Below, in pieces: positions 40,539-42,412 of a DNA stretch of 42,412 nucleotides. This DNA is from Fragilaria crotonensis (Eukaryota > Bacillariophyta > Fragilariophyceae > Fragilariales > Fragilariaceae). The stretch covers positions 1 through 42,412 of the forward strand of contig JAKSYS010000548.1 in the NCBI GenBank assembly GCA_022925895.1. Direction: 5' to 3'. Numbering within the stretch: position 1 is the first letter of the stretch; each line of letters begins with the position of its first letter. The notes below the pieces were generated by a model. The model searched no databases. It saw nothing but the letters and a program-made list of their open reading frames with translations, and was not told the DNA's origin. Position numbers and translations under genes: made by a program.

Positions 40539-42412
40539 CTACGCAATCGATGCTATTAGAATGGCCAAAATGGTTACCACCAGTGCACTGCCTGTGTTCA
40601 CGACACAAGATGATGGGGACGAGTTCGGAGTCGTACTTCCAAGGACATCGAATGTGTACCTCTCGCCATAAAAATCACTCGCAATTATCGTTGAGTCGCC
40701 GGTGTGCAATGCAAGTGATGCATTGCAGCACAGACCATCACGACCAGTGTCATACACTGTTAAAGTGAGTCGACGATCCACTGTCACGGCTGGCAGCATG
40801 ATTCTTTCCATAACTTGCCTGTAAGCCAGACCCTCCCAATAGGGCTGCCGAGGACCAAACGCTACTAGGCCTGTGTCGTCACTGTCGCACCTACTGACTT
40901 CCAGGGTATCTTCTTTGTCTGCGAACAAGTACCAACCAACTTCACTGGGGTGTTCGTCGAAATTGAGTTCCAACGTTACGTAGTTTGAAGATGGCACTTC
41001 TGCAACCAAGGATTCTTCAGGTAAAATTGCTTGAAAGGTAACGGTTGCAGTTCCTTCAAGTTGATCGGGCGAGAGAAGCGAAAAATGGGAAAGATGTTTT
41101 CATGGATGCATCTTGGGAGGTAATCGCAACTTACCTACACCGCTAGCGACCACTGTGGCTTTCTGCGTAACTGTGCCTCCCACAGAGATCACGAAATGAT
41201 GTTTGTTGTCAGGGTCAGTAAGGGAGAACGAATACAGTCCTCCTCGAACACCTATAACAACCTCTTCCTCAACAGTATGATGTTCGACGTACGTACCGTC
41301 GTCAAGGCTGGCCGTTTTTGGTTGATCGACAACGTCGACTCGACTCAGTGCCCAAGCTAATTGAGTTGGATTTGTTTTTGTTACAATGAAAATGATGATC
41401 CGGATCTCTCCATTCATAGTTTCGGGATACAAGAAATCGAGTGACGTGTTGAATACATCCCGTTTGAATTTCTCAAATTCACCGAAACCACTTAAAAGAA
41501 TGTCGTGGGTGTCTGTGACGTAGACTTCGTAGGATCCTGTTCCATTAAGACAGCAGAAGCCGTTGTCGGCAGAATCCAACAACACGATCGCATACGACCT
41601 GTTGACATTCAGTGCTAAAATCGTTTCAAGGCTGTCCGTCCCGCGTCCAGAAACACCAGGATTGACTCGGTAAATTTCCTCCCCCTGGTCGTCTTCTAAT
41701 ACAAAACCTGTTTCATAATAGTAGTCGTCAAAATATAGAACAATGGTAACTCGAATTTGTCCGGGGCCAGTAATGTCACTGCCCACCACCGACTGCCGCT
41801 CGGGCACAGAAAAATTCACATCCGAACAATTCACGTCAATAGGTTCTTCCGAGGAATGGAGGCAACGGACGGAATCGATCCAGTCGATTTGATCACTAAT
41901 TCGCGAATAGACGGCAGGAGCCATGGGCAAATCGCAATCTGCGGCCCCCCACGACACGAGACCAACTTGCACATCCGCATCGGATCCATCCTCCGCCAGC
42001 AGCAGCAAAGGTGATCCGCTGTCACCACGGCAATTAATACCAGTCTTGGCCCTTGCGCACATCATGTCATCCGTAATGTCGTATCCGTACCTCCGCCAAT
42101 ACGAGTCGCAGCTGGATTGGGAGACGGACAGAAGTTCCGCTTCTTTCAAGAGTTCCGAAGGCTTGTAATCACCTTCTGTGTCATTACGGCCCCATCCAAT
42201 CACAGTCAGTGTAATATTGTCAATTGGAATCTGGGGAGCTCGATTAAGTTTGATCGGCGTTATTGATGACGTTCCGTTGATTCGTATTATCATGTAATCG
42301 TATGGATAGTCGATGTAGTTACTGAGGATGCACGAACTCTTCGAGTATAGCAAACCTTTCTTGATCCTGAGGCTGCTGTCGCTCAATGTTGTATCGATTA
42401 ATGTAAATTTCA
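40539..42412 (-). CDS. Trypsin-like serine protease with repeated C-terminal domain, 5' end outside window
   Basis: The frame is open to the right edge, so the N-terminus with the catalytic histidine is not seen. Present are the Asp region (YDYMIIRI), GWGRNDTEG, and the serine motif CRGDSGSPL, followed by LVSWGAADCDLPMAPAVYSRI of the S1A fold. A cysteine-rich extension has about three related units; the first and last contain DSADNGFCCLNGTGSY and DTGRDGLCCNASLALH. A 105-base intron (41134-41030, GTAAGT...TTCAAG) lies between the second and third units. The protein ends in a hydrophobic stretch (ALVVTILAILIASIA) suited to a GPI signal or membrane anchor. It is probably a cell-surface or secreted protease. 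The ends of this gene and the MYND gene are 8 bases apart, convergent. Confidence 0.82.

Noticed and set aside
1-42412. tRNA, rRNA genes or CRISPR arrays
   Set aside because: Looked for B-box-like GTTCGANTC words and regularly spaced repeats by eye; none had the needed context.

Overview
The window looks like nuclear DNA of a diatom, most likely a pennate species of the Phaeodactylum type. Genes are compact, on both strands, with few short GT-AG introns. Several proteins carry a signal peptide followed by a plastid-import motif (SSAF, LAF or YSF). There is a Ty1/copia retrotransposon of the diatom (CoDi) kind and a stromal processing peptidase. The species call is an inference from these traits.

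Layout. 0.2-8.1 kb: a sulfotransferase, an LRRC57-like leucine-rich-repeat protein, a small plastid-targeted membrane protein, an EF-hand protein, a CblD/MMADHC cobalamin-trafficking protein and a copper amine oxidase. 8.1-11.2 kb: a gene-free, partly AT-rich block with two short inverted-repeat elements. 11.2-17.8 kb: a plastid-targeted protein of unknown function and a very large tandem-pore K+ channel. 18.4-23.5 kb: divergent SDHC and COX6C-like genes, then stromal processing peptidase. 24.6-31.1 kb: an SGNH esterase with a complete copia element inserted just upstream of its start. 31.5-42.4 kb: an NDUFAF3-like factor, a long disordered coiled-coil protein, a TPR tail-anchored protein, MTHFR, a MYND/MSS51-like protein and a trypsin-like protease cut by the window edge.

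Functional themes. Four genes bear on the mitochondrial respiratory chain (SDHC, COX6C-like, NDUFAF3-like, MSS51-like). CblD and MTHFR both feed B12-dependent methionine synthesis. At least three products have plastid-type leaders, including the peptidase that matures imported proteins.

Two observations stand out. First, ten one-base frameshifts break otherwise well-conserved reading frames; nine behave as a missing base and several fit a shortened homopolymer. This points to consensus indel errors rather than mass gene decay, so the affected genes are annotated as whole genes with a noted break. Second, following the K+ channel across one such break and a predicted intron reveals a canonical EF-hand loop and an extra C-terminal tail, suggesting a calcium-regulated channel.
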